Source of the DNA: Nilaparvata lugens
Lineage: Eukaryota; Arthropoda; Insecta; Hemiptera; Delphacidae
Direction of reading: 5' to 3'
DNA length: 64,000 nucleotides
NCBI RefSeq assembly: GCF_014356525.2
Contig: NC_052511.1
Span: 12,613,675 to 12,677,674, forward strand
Positions 25,101 through 38,300 of this stretch are shown here, piece by piece (the first letter of the stretch is position 1; each line of letters opens with the position of its first letter). The notes under the pieces are model-generated. The model was given only the letters and a program-made list of their open reading frames with translations. It did not search any database and was not told the DNA's origin. A program made the position numbers and the translations under genes.

Positions 25101-28100
25101 AATACCACTAATAATACCTACATTTCAAAATCTCTTCTCAGTAATAATTTAGCAAGTATCGACTGGCAACCCTTCTTTGCCTGTCAGGATACTAACACCT
25201 GCGCTCAATTATGTTGTTCCAATATTAGAATATGTACAGAGAAGTCAAAAAAAATTTAATTACCGGTATACATCCAAATCTAAAAAACTCAAGCCGTGGA
25301 TCACGTCTGGCCTTGTTGCAGCTATTCGAACTAGGGATAATTTGAGCAAACTAATCAAAAGACAGCCTTTCAATGATGTTCTAAAATTCAATACCGCACT
25401 CACAGAAACCTATTGAGTAACCTATTAAAACAGACAAAAAGAGATTATTACCGATCACAATTTGTTTTGTAACTTTGTTTTGAAGCCTGTCACAGAGCAA
25501 GTTATCTTGCGACACGTGTTTGGCTTAAGAGGAGGTTCTGCCCCTGGCTATGATAATTTCTCTGCATCCTGTCTTAAATATAACATACATCTTTTATCAA
25601 AACCCCTTCTTCATCTCATTAATCTTAGTCTGTCATGTGGTGTATTCCCTGATCCTTTCAAATTAGCTAAAGTGATTTAAATCTGGAGCATGTAATGATA
25701 TGAATAACTACCGTCCTATATCCCTTTTGAGTGTTTTCTCTAAAATATTAGAAAAAATTGTGAAAGAACAACTGATGAGCTATCTTCTAGCAAACAATAT
25801 TCTTAGTAAATATCAGTATGGGTTTAGGCAAGATAAATCAATAACTGATGCCCTATTTGATATCAATGTAGAGATTAACAATTCTATATCTTCTAGCCAA
25901 AAATCCATGATGATCTTCTTAGACTTGAAAAAAGCTTTTGATTCTATAGATAGGAGAAAGCTCTTAAAAAAGTTAGAATACATAGGCATCCAAGGCACAT
26001 CCTTGTCTTGGTTCAATAGTTTTCTTTCAAACAGGAGGCAATCTGTTTCCATAGCGGGTATAGTTGATGAAGCTGACGTGGATTACGGGGTGATCCAGGG
26101 CAGTACTCTGGGTCCCCTGCTTTTCCTCGTCTACATTAACAATATTTCGAGACTTGCCCTGAATGGAAAGATTTTGCTATTTGCCGACGATACCCTGATT
26201 TTTCTGAGAGGTGATTCTTGGGAGGAAGTAAAAGATAAAGCAACACATGATCTTGCACAGGTGAAAAAGTGACTTGACCAGAACACCCTTTCTCTAAATG
26301 TAACAAAAACAAAGTTTATGCCAATATCTCTGCGCCCCATTACTGACTACAGCCTTGAAGACATCAAAATACAGAACTGTGATGATCCGCAAAGCAATGT
26401 ATGTAACTGTGAGCGTATAGAAAGAGTACACTCATACAAATATCTAGGTATTGTTTTCGACAGTCGTATGAGATGGTCAGAACACATCACCTACTTAAAA
26501 TGCAGAATTCGTCGGCTAATTTATGCTTTTCGGATGTTGAGTGACACTCTCAATCCAAATGAGATTAAGATGGCCTATTATGCTTATATACAATCAATAC
26601 TGGCTTTTGGCATCATTGCTTGGGGGGGGAGCTTATAAAACGGTTCTCGAACCCGTTGCTGTGGTACAGAGAGAAGTCATAAAGGTAGCCTTCAAGAAAT
26701 CAAGATTTCATCCGTCAGATTTATCATTTAATGAAACATCTATTCTTACAGTAAGACAAATTTTTATAAAAGTTCTTCTTATTCACATGTACAAACATCA
26801 AAACTCAATCTTTTTATTCTACTGACGAGCCCCATAACTCTCGAATGAACCAGACCGTTTACTAGATACAAAAAAATCTTAGCTCACACCATCTTCGGTG
26901 CCTTTCGCTAAAATTATACAATTCCACCGTACAAATTTGCAAGGTTAGTCACAGCTAAATTCCTTGATTTGTTACATGGACAACTTTCGGGCAGTGCTCC
27001 GTTCTCTCTGGACACGGACCTACACTCGCGCCGATTACCTAAATTCAACAACAACACACACAGGCAGGACATCCCCTTGTCCTCATCTAAATCTTGAGTC
27101 TCAACTAAACAAAAAAATTCCCCACAGCCTACAGGAAACGTTACCAACACAACGGATCTTTACACTATCACTACGCATGCCTACCGCAAAAATCACACCT
27201 GAAAAAAAATATTTCCAATAATAAAACTGATTCACCTTTTCGAGAATAAACATTACTGATAAAGGGACTTAACAACCTCATCTCAATCAACTTATTTTCA
27301 TACAAATTCCCAAGGATTTGATTATCGTTTCAACTTTAATCTACAATACCCAATTATTTAGTTTAAACATCTATGAAGGCCAATTAACTTTTCAAAAGTG
27401 TTTATCAACAATAACTAATCAAAGGGTTTCCTATTTATTCTCAGATTACCTTCGATCTACCTAAACTTATAAAAAAAATTTCCTATTTTCCTCAAACATT
27501 CTCCCATAATAATTTCCGAATTTTCCTAATTTACTTGGGTCGACCTTTAAAATTTCAATATTCACTTTCACTACTACTATACTGATACTACCAGACGTGA
27601 GACCAGAATACGTACGTTGACATTACAATAATTTCTATCATCATTCACGGAATTACAGAATATAAAAATTTTATTCAGCACTTAGAATCAGTTGTTTTTC
27701 ACCTATGCTAAAAATTTAAATTTTTTTTTTAGGAAATTTGAATTCCAGAGATTTAAATATCTCTAGACAGCAGAGTCGGCGCAGTTGTATGCCTTTCGCT
27801 AAACATTCAGCAGCAGTGGCGCAGTTGTGTGCCTGCACCTTATTAAAAGATGATAAAAAAGATAATTTTGAATAAAATTTAGAATTTAGAAATAGGCCGA
27901 CACATCTAGAAAATACCTGAGTCTATACCTAATTCATGCAGGTGAACGGGCTAGAGTCAAGAAAACTTCAATTAATCTTGCCATGCCTGATTTAATAGGT
28001 TTATACTATAGAATAACACTACAATTTGAAATAATAGAAAAATACAAACAGCTTCAATAAACATTGGCAACTAAAATCGAACAACAGAAACAACAATTTC

Positions 28101-29265
28101 ATGTACTTTGTTGACATTCTTCATCTGATTCGGGGGCGCATTACTATCCCGTTTAGATAGCAATACGTCACAAAACCAAACAATATCAGTCATCAAATAA
28201 CAAATAATTAACTTCAACATAAAATTACTCAAGAAAGAAAAGCCCGTTGAACCCAAGTTTCGTCGATAGTAACCCATATAACCCATTTCATAATAATTTT
28301 GAATCCCCACTTTTGATTGACATTCTCGAATGAACCTTTGTTTCACTACACTGCACTTTCGTTGGTCTGTACGTTGCTTTATCGTCGGGGTTACAGTACC
28401 TTGTTTTTGGCGGTGAGCTTTTACCGGTTGAATTTGGCTTGACGGCGACGTCCTCTTACGTCCCTAGACCTGTCGTCTGAACGGGTGTCTTGAAGCGGTG
28501 TTACATAAAGTTGCGGAACCAAAGGGGTGGTAGTACAAGAAGTTGGTTTGGGGACACACATGAACCGCTTAGCGGTTATTTGAAGAAACAATTATTCGTA
28601 CATGATGAAGAAACACAATTAAACCTTTCAGGACATGGCACTACTAGTAAATTTAAACATTAATAAAAAATAAAACTAGCTCCTACATTAACTACTGAAA
28701 TAAACTTATAAACCTGCCCAAAAAGGGGGAAACATAGTGACTACATCTTTACTCTCGTAGTGCTCCTAGCAAAGTGTCCTCCGGAACGTAATCTGGTCTC
28801 GCGGTTGGGAAAATCCCCCCACTACTGTATTTAGAAACAGGTCTCCTATTGGGCGAAAGGAATCAATTTGACCAATCGTCGCGTGGCTTCTAGAGCCTTT
28901 GGACCAAATAGTAACTGCAAAATCGGTAGTTTGTTATAATTTCAATGCTTGCTGTTTTCCAACTTATCGCACTTTATGTCGCGACAAGAAGGCTAAGTTT
29001 TAGAGATAATTCCATAATCTACATTCCTCGACGACTCGGAGCCACAATTTTTAAATATCTATCATGGGGAAACTCGAAGTCATGGCCGTTCATAATAGAG
29101 AGAGAAAATAATTTATTTCGCTAACTCACTTACAATAATGACTCTAGTCTATTGCGTATTAAATTTACTATTATAACTTGGGAAAAGGCCTGAATTAAAG
29201 AGAGTGCCCGGCACAAAGAATAATTAACATTAATGGTAGAATAAAAAGTTTTTATCTTATTATGC

Positions 29266-29306
<41 letters not shown>

Positions 29307-32300
29307 GCTTTGTAAGTAACATTATTGTATTGTAAACATTTTTCTGATAGTGTGGGTGACAGAATTTATTTATATTTGTTGTATTGTTTTTTGGATGAGG
29401 AATAAAAGAATTTGATTTGATTTGAGCTGTATTGGTGGTGCGGGGGTGGGGGCTCTTTATGTCTAAAATATTAGTTTTATTAATATTTCTGGCTGTCTCA
29501 TACAAATTTTGTAGACGAGTGAGCGAGCCAAAATTTCATAGAACGGCCAGTAGAGTCAGAAGCGCAGACTAATGACACTCGACTCTGTCTGTTGCTGTAC
29601 TTAGTTGCAAATTATTTTTAATAAATGATTCATGAATAAGAATATCGCAAATGAAGCTAAAGCTGTGTTTTCGTAACGGGCAGAAGCAGAATCGATTGCA
29701 GCGCACCCAGGCGGGCAGAAACAGTAACATTCAAAGAACTAGTTCTTTGACATGAATTTTGCTTTATGTGTTATGGGTAATGAACTTTTTGGGTTGTCCA
29801 AAAGGTAATTCTGAAATGATTATTGGAGATTTAATTCAATAAAGTGAATTAATTGCTTTTTAAAACTCAGATAACTTTTCCACAATTATTAGTTACTTCA
29901 ATAATTATGCAAAATTCTATGCTTTATAGGCATGTCAATCTAAGAGTTGACTTTTCATTTCCTATGCTTGAAATTTGTAAGGGTAAATTATTTGAAGTAA
30001 CTGATTGTATTTCATTATTAATAAGATATTATTTTATTAACTAGAAGCATTCTATTATTAATAAGATATTATTAAAATTATTTTATTAACTAGAATCAAT
30101 TGCCTTCAGAGTCAATGCATGTTCTTTGAATCACATCGTTTATAGGTAGGCCTACCTACTATGAGTACCGTATTCAACTTCAAAGGCCTATTGAAGCTCT
30201 ATCGAAAAAAAATCAATAAATAAATAATAAATAAGTGCTTTAATTTTGGCATTTTTGGAATCTATGGGATATATTACACCAAGGGATATCAATATTGTAA
30301 ACGTTTTTTAGGCAATTTTATTTTAGCAGTCCCCTTTTTGATCATTGGATGGGTACGGTCCCGGCTGATATACAATCATGTATAAGAATCGTGAGGCCAA
30401 TTGACTGCCTAAATCAATATGCCTTCTCAGGCAATGTTCAATTAGGGACTCTCACCAGTAAAAGCTATACGAATATTGGAAATTATTATTATAGATTAAC
30501 ACATATGACATGTACAAAGTGTATTCAAACAGGCGAACTAATTCTAATAATTATTGTTGAGATAACTATATCTTGCTTTAATAAACGAGTTCTGTTATGG
30601 TACTTTAAATAACACATAGCCTATTTTAAAATGGATGAATATTTATTAATTATAGAAGGTAACTAGTACCCTTGTGATATTCCAAAATGAAACATGATTA
30701 GTTTCGACATTTTCAATAAGGACTCTCTTGACAATGACATAATTAGAAACTGGTCATGCTTATTTTGAATATTTTAGGGTAGGCCTACTAGTTATTTTCT
30801 ACAATTAACCATTAAAGTTGCCCTATTAAAATTAATATTTTATTAGGGTATTAATTAGAATTAGAGTAGCCTTTCAAACTCCTTATTCACTATAATGTTC
30901 TAAAAGCTTATCAATTTTAATCAAAACCTTGGAAATATAGCCTAGAAGGTAGAATTGAAAGTGATTATATTTGATGTGGCTTGGAACATCATATTTTCAA
31001 CTTTTGCTTAAGTTATTTTTCATATTCAAAGAATTATTACCCCTTCAATGCAGTAAATAAGTACTATTACTTAATTCTTAATACAATACATAATAATTGT
31101 GATACCCTATTTTATATCCAATTCAAGTCTATTATTTAACTACGTGTTACCTATAGCATTTGCCAGTCAGCAATGTTAAATAATTTTATTAGTTCCAAAA
31201 AAGCAGAAGACATACAGAACCAATAAAGTTGTTAATAAGAGTTCGATGCTTTTGGGTTAAATATAGATTTAAAAATCCCTCAAGTATAAACAATTAAAAC
31301 ATATTTTATTAATTTCATGTCACTTGCTGTTTTCTTCAAAACTACCTGAATTGAAGCAGTTAGCAGGAGCGATCAGAAAAAGAAGATATTATTATGAATA
31401 ACATGAAATAAACACATCAAGATGTACTGAAAAAATGAATATATTTCTTAGATTAGTCCATCTCTTTCTTCTGTAGGCTACTACATCATACATGAATCAT
31501 ATCCATGGAATATTATCCATAGTTGATTTTCTTTGTCATCCTCTACTTCTGGCTGGTACATCACTAGGCCTGAAATCAAAAAGTTATAGATAATTTATTA
31601 TTCATTATAAAAAAAAACTTTGCAAAGTGAATTCTGAAATTGATTGTAATCTGTATAAGTTTTTAATTATATTTCTTGGGAAGGAACCCTCCAATAATGA
31701 CAAAGTAATATTATATGAGAAATTCCAATAAACCAACATTCAGTTATTATTAGCATCAATCTGTTAGTTGTGTAATTCTGAATGATTGAATAAATAAATC
31801 TCCATGCAGGAATTGGGATTAATCAGTGTGCCCCTAGATCAAAAGAACTTGTTGGTGAACAATATATTTTTGGATACCATGAACAATTATTTATTTATTT
31901 CTGTGGTCAGTAGGCCTACTTCTCGACCGTTTGGTTTACTTAAGTCTTCCAAAATGTACTGCATAAAGTAATTTTTAGTTCTACATTTAGAGAAACAAGT
32001 TTAATGAAACAAATGGAAATAATCAATAAATTAATTGCTTAATCTGAAATGATGATTATCTACAACATTATAAGTAGAACTAAGTGATTTGAAAATGAAT
32101 ACCAAACTGCAAATACATAAATCTCTCTCAGAACAATGTGGGTATTTCATCCATGAATTTAATCATAAATTTTAAAAGGTGGAATGACTGTCATTAAAAG
32201 CTATTATTCAGTGTTTTCTACCAGCACTTGCTGGGTGAATTTTTGAAGTCATAGTTCTAATGTATGGTCATTTATAAAGTCATCATCCACTCAAGATCAA

Positions 32301-35300
32301 GATGGACAGTTGAGAAGAGTGTTTTAAAAACAATTTTAACATCAAATTATTGATGTAATGTTATCACATTATTAGATAATGTTACATAAATTATTTCTTT
32401 ATGGAAGGAATCCCAAATATTATGAATAACTCTATTCCCTGAATGATAAGTGAATACATTGTTTTTTAAGCACTCTTCTCAACTGTCCATCTTGATCTCA
32501 TGTGGTTTCAGGTAGTTTCGAAATATTAAGATTTCCTGTAAGCTATTAATGATTTCAAAATTCAGCCAGTTTTTCTATTATTTTAGTCACGTACCATAGT
32601 TAAATCTTACTATTTGAATATCTACCATCAAATCGATAATAAAACATTGAAGTGGATAAACCTTTTTAAAAAATGGGAAACTGTATAAAATGACATCGCC
32701 TATATAAAGTTTAAAAAATGAGTGGAATTTTATCTTACCTAACTAACTTATTCTAAGTATAGGTTCCAAAGAATTGTTCCATCCTGGTCAACAAAAAAGA
32801 ATTTATATGCATTTCCTTTGAGCACATTCTCTTCAATATTTTGTTTGTAAATGGTACCTGAAAAAAGAAACATAATCTTTCAGCATATTCATTTTGGAGA
32901 TAATGTGAAGTTAATCATCAATGATAAGACATAGTTTGGACTTTGAATAAATTAGAAGTAAACTGGGCCTCAATAAACTATTTACATTAGATATAAATAC
33001 TATAAGTATATACTTACATTCATAGCACATAACAGAAAACACTTTAAAGTTTTATAATATAAATTAAAACAGGTGACACACGACATAGATAGATTAAAAA
33101 CACTGAAAAACTTACATTACACTCTCTGCTCGGTTGAGAAAGGGGACACAGTTCCTTAAAAATTTCCGATTATAATGTAAGTTTTTCAGTGTTTTTAATC
33201 TATCTATGTTGTGTGTCTCCTGTTTTAATTTATACTATTCACATTGATATACCTGGCATCACGCAATATATCGATCAATAGAGCATGAATAAGTTTTTCA
33301 AATACATTAATATTGTAGTTTAAATGAGTTTGGTAGCAATGGTCAACCAGAAAAATAGTACCTATTTTATATTTTTCCAATGGCAGTCTTTCAATATTCA
33401 ATTACACTGACTCTGATCAAGTTATAACAATCTATTTAATATTGTTTCCAAGTGATTTTGAATTATAAATTAAGAGAAGATTAATTCATAGATAGGTACC
33501 AAAGACAAAGTAAATGTTCTAATAGTCAGGTTAGTTTTGTTATTATTTTGATAAACTATGGGTTTACAATATTTTGAGGTGCAACAAGGATAATGGAAGT
33601 TTAGGACTTAGAATGTAATGAAATACTTCTAAGTCAAATTATGATATTATTTTTAATAAATCTGTTTGTGAAAACTACTAGCTGCATTATAAAAAATGTA
33701 TTTTGTGATTAGGCCAACTTACTGAAAGTGTAAAAGATTGTTAGCATGAAATGCTAAATGTTATCTTGGTTGAATAATGTTTTGAATCTGATTATTTAAT
33801 GTTAATCTAATCAATCAATCTTGAATGAGTTTAAATCTAATCAGTTGATTAGATTTCTCTCTTTCTTGTGATAATTTTCTACCATACACAAACTAGCTAG
33901 TCTAGGATTTACATTATCATTAAATACTACAAATTAAACATTAAAAAAAGAAATAAATAAACTTTTGTTAACTTCTAACCTCTTGAAAAATGAAAAAGAT
34001 AGCAATTTAGGCCTAGAAACTAAGTTATTAAAGGCCTACTACAGTGGGCTACCTGAATAAAAATTGTAAACATGCTAGTAGGCTACTCATAAAATTTATA
34101 TCAAATAATTGTGTACGGTAAATCTAGTCTACTTTATTATGAGAAATTTAAGTGTACTTACTTGAATGCTCTATTACATCAGCAATTTCTAACCATATTC
34201 TATTTTTCAAATAGGTAATTCGTTGTGCAGGTCTGGAAAGTACAAAACTTTGAACTTCGAAAATTTCACGCCTTTCTGTTGTAAATCCATTTTCAATTTC
34301 TCTTGTAAAAATTATAAGAATAAAGAAACCAATATTTAATGAGATATTTTATATCTCAATTTTCCACTGCAAATTAATTTCACAGTATAACAGTAGCAAT
34401 CCGAAATCTGACAACCAATATCAAAACAAACCATCCAACAATTGAAGATTGAGGTTAAAAAGAACATGGCGTCTGATCCACAGAAAGATAATTCTGCCGG
34501 TGTCACGTGATCAGAGCAGAAAAGTGATTCGAAGCTGTCTGTTCTCGTCGACAGAATCCCGAAATTAGTTCTTTTTCGACAAAACGGTTCACGAGCAGTG
34601 ATCGGTCGAAGCAAAATAGCATTGTGTTGATAGGCCTTATAAAGAACGGCAAGATGAACGACAGTTCGTCTCTGATTTGAACAGTTCTTTTTTTCTGCTC
34701 AACTTTCTGCCGATGGGTGAATACTCCCATAAGAACCAATGTTAATTTAAAGTGAATTCTGTCGTCTGCCCGTTACGAAAACACACCTTAATAAATGAAA
34801 AACGTTCATATACAGTAGAACTCAATTATCCGAATTAATGGGGACCGGGACCCATTCCTATAATCAAATATTCGGATAATCGGAGTTTTTTTTTAAATTG
34901 CTATTTGGAGAGAAAAAAGCTACGTCTTGATATTGCACTATTTTTTTATTGAATTAAATGAAATAAACATGATATTATTACATGTTTTAAATATGAATAA
35001 AATGTACTTATGTACAAGTTTAGAAATAAAAATCACTGTTTTTTAACCATCTCCGTCAATGTAAGCTGTTTTGTGGTCTTCATCCGTTTTCGGGAAGCCA
35101 GGTCACGCAATAGTGAGCGAACGCGCAAACACTGGCTTCGCGGGGGAAGAATAATAGCGCACTTGGACTTTTTTTTGGACAAATTTTTTTCTGAAAGTGA
35201 TTCGGATAATCGGCGATTCGGATAGTCGAAGTTCGGATGATTGGAGTTCTACTGTAGCCATAAAAAATATAATGAATTGATTTGAAAGAAGTGAAATAGA

Positions 35301-38300
35301 ATAATGAATTGGAGAATGCGTAATTATAACAGAAAAAAGGAGAAGTAAGTTTCAAAAATGAGTAAATTTTTATTTGTCGTTTAGACTGGCGGCAGTGATT
35401 TTACAATAAGTATACTTTACAACCAACAATTTATCAAGTAAGAACCACTCACACACATACATCAAATTCAAATTCTTTATTCTGCCTGACATTTTTTACA
35501 ATGTATAAGCTCGTCAAAAAAAAACACAGTGTACATAATAAGATACATAACACAATATCAATAATATAGCTCAGAGTATGTATATACAAGTAGGCTAACA
35601 GGGAGATTGACAAGAATAGTAACAGTATTCACATGATGATACGCCTTACAGTACACAACTTAGTCCAAAATGAGGTGCAGCCCTTATATTGAACATTCAA
35701 AGTATTCAGTCAATGAATAATATGCTCTCTCCATCAATTTATTCTTCACAACTTTCTTGAATTTCATTTTTGGCAGCTCTTTAACAGCTGAGGAAAGACT
35801 GTTGTAAATTTTTATCTGCTGAAATAGGTGGCTGTCCCTTGTTTTAGAAAGCCTTACCTGTGGGATTGAAATATCATTTCTGTGCTGGGTTGTGTATTCA
35901 TGATTGTTTCCCTGACATGAGTAAGATTCTAAATTAGTTTTTACATGCAACAAGCTACTCATTATGAAAATTGAAGGGAATGTCAATATCTTCAATCTTC
36001 GAAAGCTTTCTCTGCATGACTCTCTGTTTCTCAAGTTGTCTAACACTCTCATTGCCTTTTTTTGCCATATGAAAACTTTTGAAGTATGGCAAGAATTATC
36101 CCATAGGCGAATACCATAGGATATGAGGGAATGAAAAAGTCCATAGTAAGCAAGTACCAAAGAATCAGAGTTCAATGATAACTTAAGTCTTCTAAGTAGA
36201 AAGACAACACGAGAGAGTCTCTTACACAATTCTATGATGTGAGGCTCCCAACTCAAACTTCTCTCCAAAGTGAAACCCAACATTCTGACCTGATGCTTAA
36301 TATCATTGTCTTCTGGAATACTCCTTAAAGAGAAGCAGATAAATTCAGTTTTGCTCTCATTGATGATTAGATTATTAGACTCAAACCATGATTTAGCAGA
36401 GGCAAGAGCCTCTGACAACTTATATCTAACATCATCATAGTTCGAGTCGGAGCAGATTAAAGATGTATCATCGGCGTAGAGAACAGACAATGTTGGAATA
36501 TTACAATAAAGGTCGTTAACAAAAATTAAATACAGGAAAGGGCCCAAAACAGAACCTTGTAGGACGCCAGCAACAACATCCTCAAAATTTGAGCACTCAT
36601 TAGCAACAACTACCCTCTGTTTTCGGTTTGACAGATATGACTTGATTAGTTTGAGTTCAGTTCCTCTAATTCCATAGAAAAAGAGCTTATCGTACAAGAT
36701 ATCAAAAGGTAGGCAATCAAAAGCTTTTGTAAGGTCAATTAAGTTAGCTGCTACTATGTTTCTACTTTCAAAGCTGTGAAGAACAAATTCAACAATAGTC
36801 TCAATAGTCATTACAGTGCTATGTTCGGGACGGAAGCCATACTGATTTTCATACAGTAACTCATTATTTATGAAATATTCATACAACTGCAAGACTAAAC
36901 ATGATTCAATCACTTTTCCAATAATAGGGACAATAGCAATAGGTCTAAAGTTCTCAGGCTTACTTGAGTCTCCCTTCTTGAAAATTGGTATAACATTTGT
37001 GAATTTGAAACAATCAGGAAAAATACCATCATCGAGCACTCTGTTAATAAGGAAAGTCATTGGATCAATCAAGTTGTCAGAGACTGTTTTTATAATTTTG
37101 TTGGAGAGTCCAAAAATATCCTCGCTTCTTGAGAGACTGAGATTGACAATAACTTGTCGAACCATTTTACAATTGACTGACTTCCATTTGAAACCGGCGA
37201 CAGGAATAGATCTATTAAAGTTCTTCAACAAGGCAGAGTGCTGCACCACTCCATTTTGCAAGCTAGAATTACTATCAGAAGATTTTATTGTTTTCGAGAC
37301 ATTTACAAAATAATTATTGAGAACGTTGGGGGCTATTTGAATTTCTGTAAATATACATATTGTATATGACAATAATAACAACACATGAATAATACAAATA
37401 GGCCTATAACAAAATGTCCCATGCGATGGGTTGGTTGAGGGCAACATTTTTTTGTCAAGGGTGATGCTCACATGTGCTCTAGGATTGTGCGTGGGTAATG
37501 AGTGGACCTACACCTACAGCCTTAGGTAGGTTACCACCATCATACTTGTAGTGTTTTATTTTGAGATTAATGTTTTAATATGTGTTGTGTGTGATAGGTA
37601 CCGCAATACATAATGGAGTGGCACGCGAACGAAGGCCGACCGTGCCGCATCATCTGCAGTCAGCCGCGTCGGATTGCGGCCACAGCGATGGGCGAGCGGG
37701 TCGCCGCAGAGCGCAACTGCAAGGTCGGCTCCGAAGTCGGCTATCAGATCAGACATGAGAGCTTGTGAGTATCCTATTATACAAGATGGCATAATGGACT
37801 CCCTTGTTTCAAACTATACCTGAAGGATAAGCATGTGACATGGTGGAGTGTGAAAAGTGATGTTAGGTTAGGTAGTAAGTTATGTCAAGACTCCACGTCG
37901 GCGAACAAGTTTTCTTTTGCCGATTTGTAGCACAATTCTGTTATTTAAAAAGATTATTTGTACCATTTATTTTTTGTACAATAAACGATTTGATTTGATG
38001 TGGAGAAAATCATTCCATTTTCTTTTGTCACCATGCCGTAGTTTGGTGAGCATCGAGGATTTGTCATAAAAGTAAAATAGTTTGACACTACTGTATTTCG
38101 ATTGTTTTGGTTATCGATTGGTTATTCGACTGTATAGGTCGATTCTTTTGCTTTAGCATGATAGGGTTCTCTGTGCAAAAATGCTTCCAGTTATCATTTT
38201 TAAGTTGCCAACTGATTTTCTACGAAGTAGAAATTCTATTGCCCTTAGGTCCTCGTTATAATGGCTACATTTGATCAAGATTGGTGTTTTTATTCTTGTT

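Larger units (their letters stand above)
29655..34790. mobile_element. Possible 5.1-kb element defined by a TIR pair
   Basis: AAGCTGTGTTTTCGTAACGGGCAGAAGCAGAAT (29658 onward) matches the reverse complement of 34750-34788 (TCTGTCGTCTGCCCGTTACGAAAACACACCTT). Between them are the unrecognised minus-strand exons, a SINE copy and two MITEs. The ends could also belong to two separate small elements. Confidence 0.35.
18258..37597. other. Intron 4, 19.3 kb, transposon-filled
   Basis: It begins directly after the Walker A codons and ends before VPQY of exon 5. Recognised contents are listed individually. 18258-18737 holds nothing I can name. Confidence 0.75.

Noticed and set aside
28071..28346. 91-residue minus-strand ORF
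   Set aside because: No recognisable motif, no splice context and AT-driven composition.
29260..29505. Asn-rich minus-strand ORF
   Set aside because: Reads through the (ATT)n microsatellite and a LINE 3' UTR.
35080..35355. 91-residue minus-strand ORF with '[17 protein letters not shown]'
   Set aside because: This phrase is the usual conceptual translation of the pogo/Tigger terminal repeats.
36870..37313. 147-residue plus-strand ORF
   Set aside because: Antisense shadow of the 595-codon reverse-transcriptase ORF.
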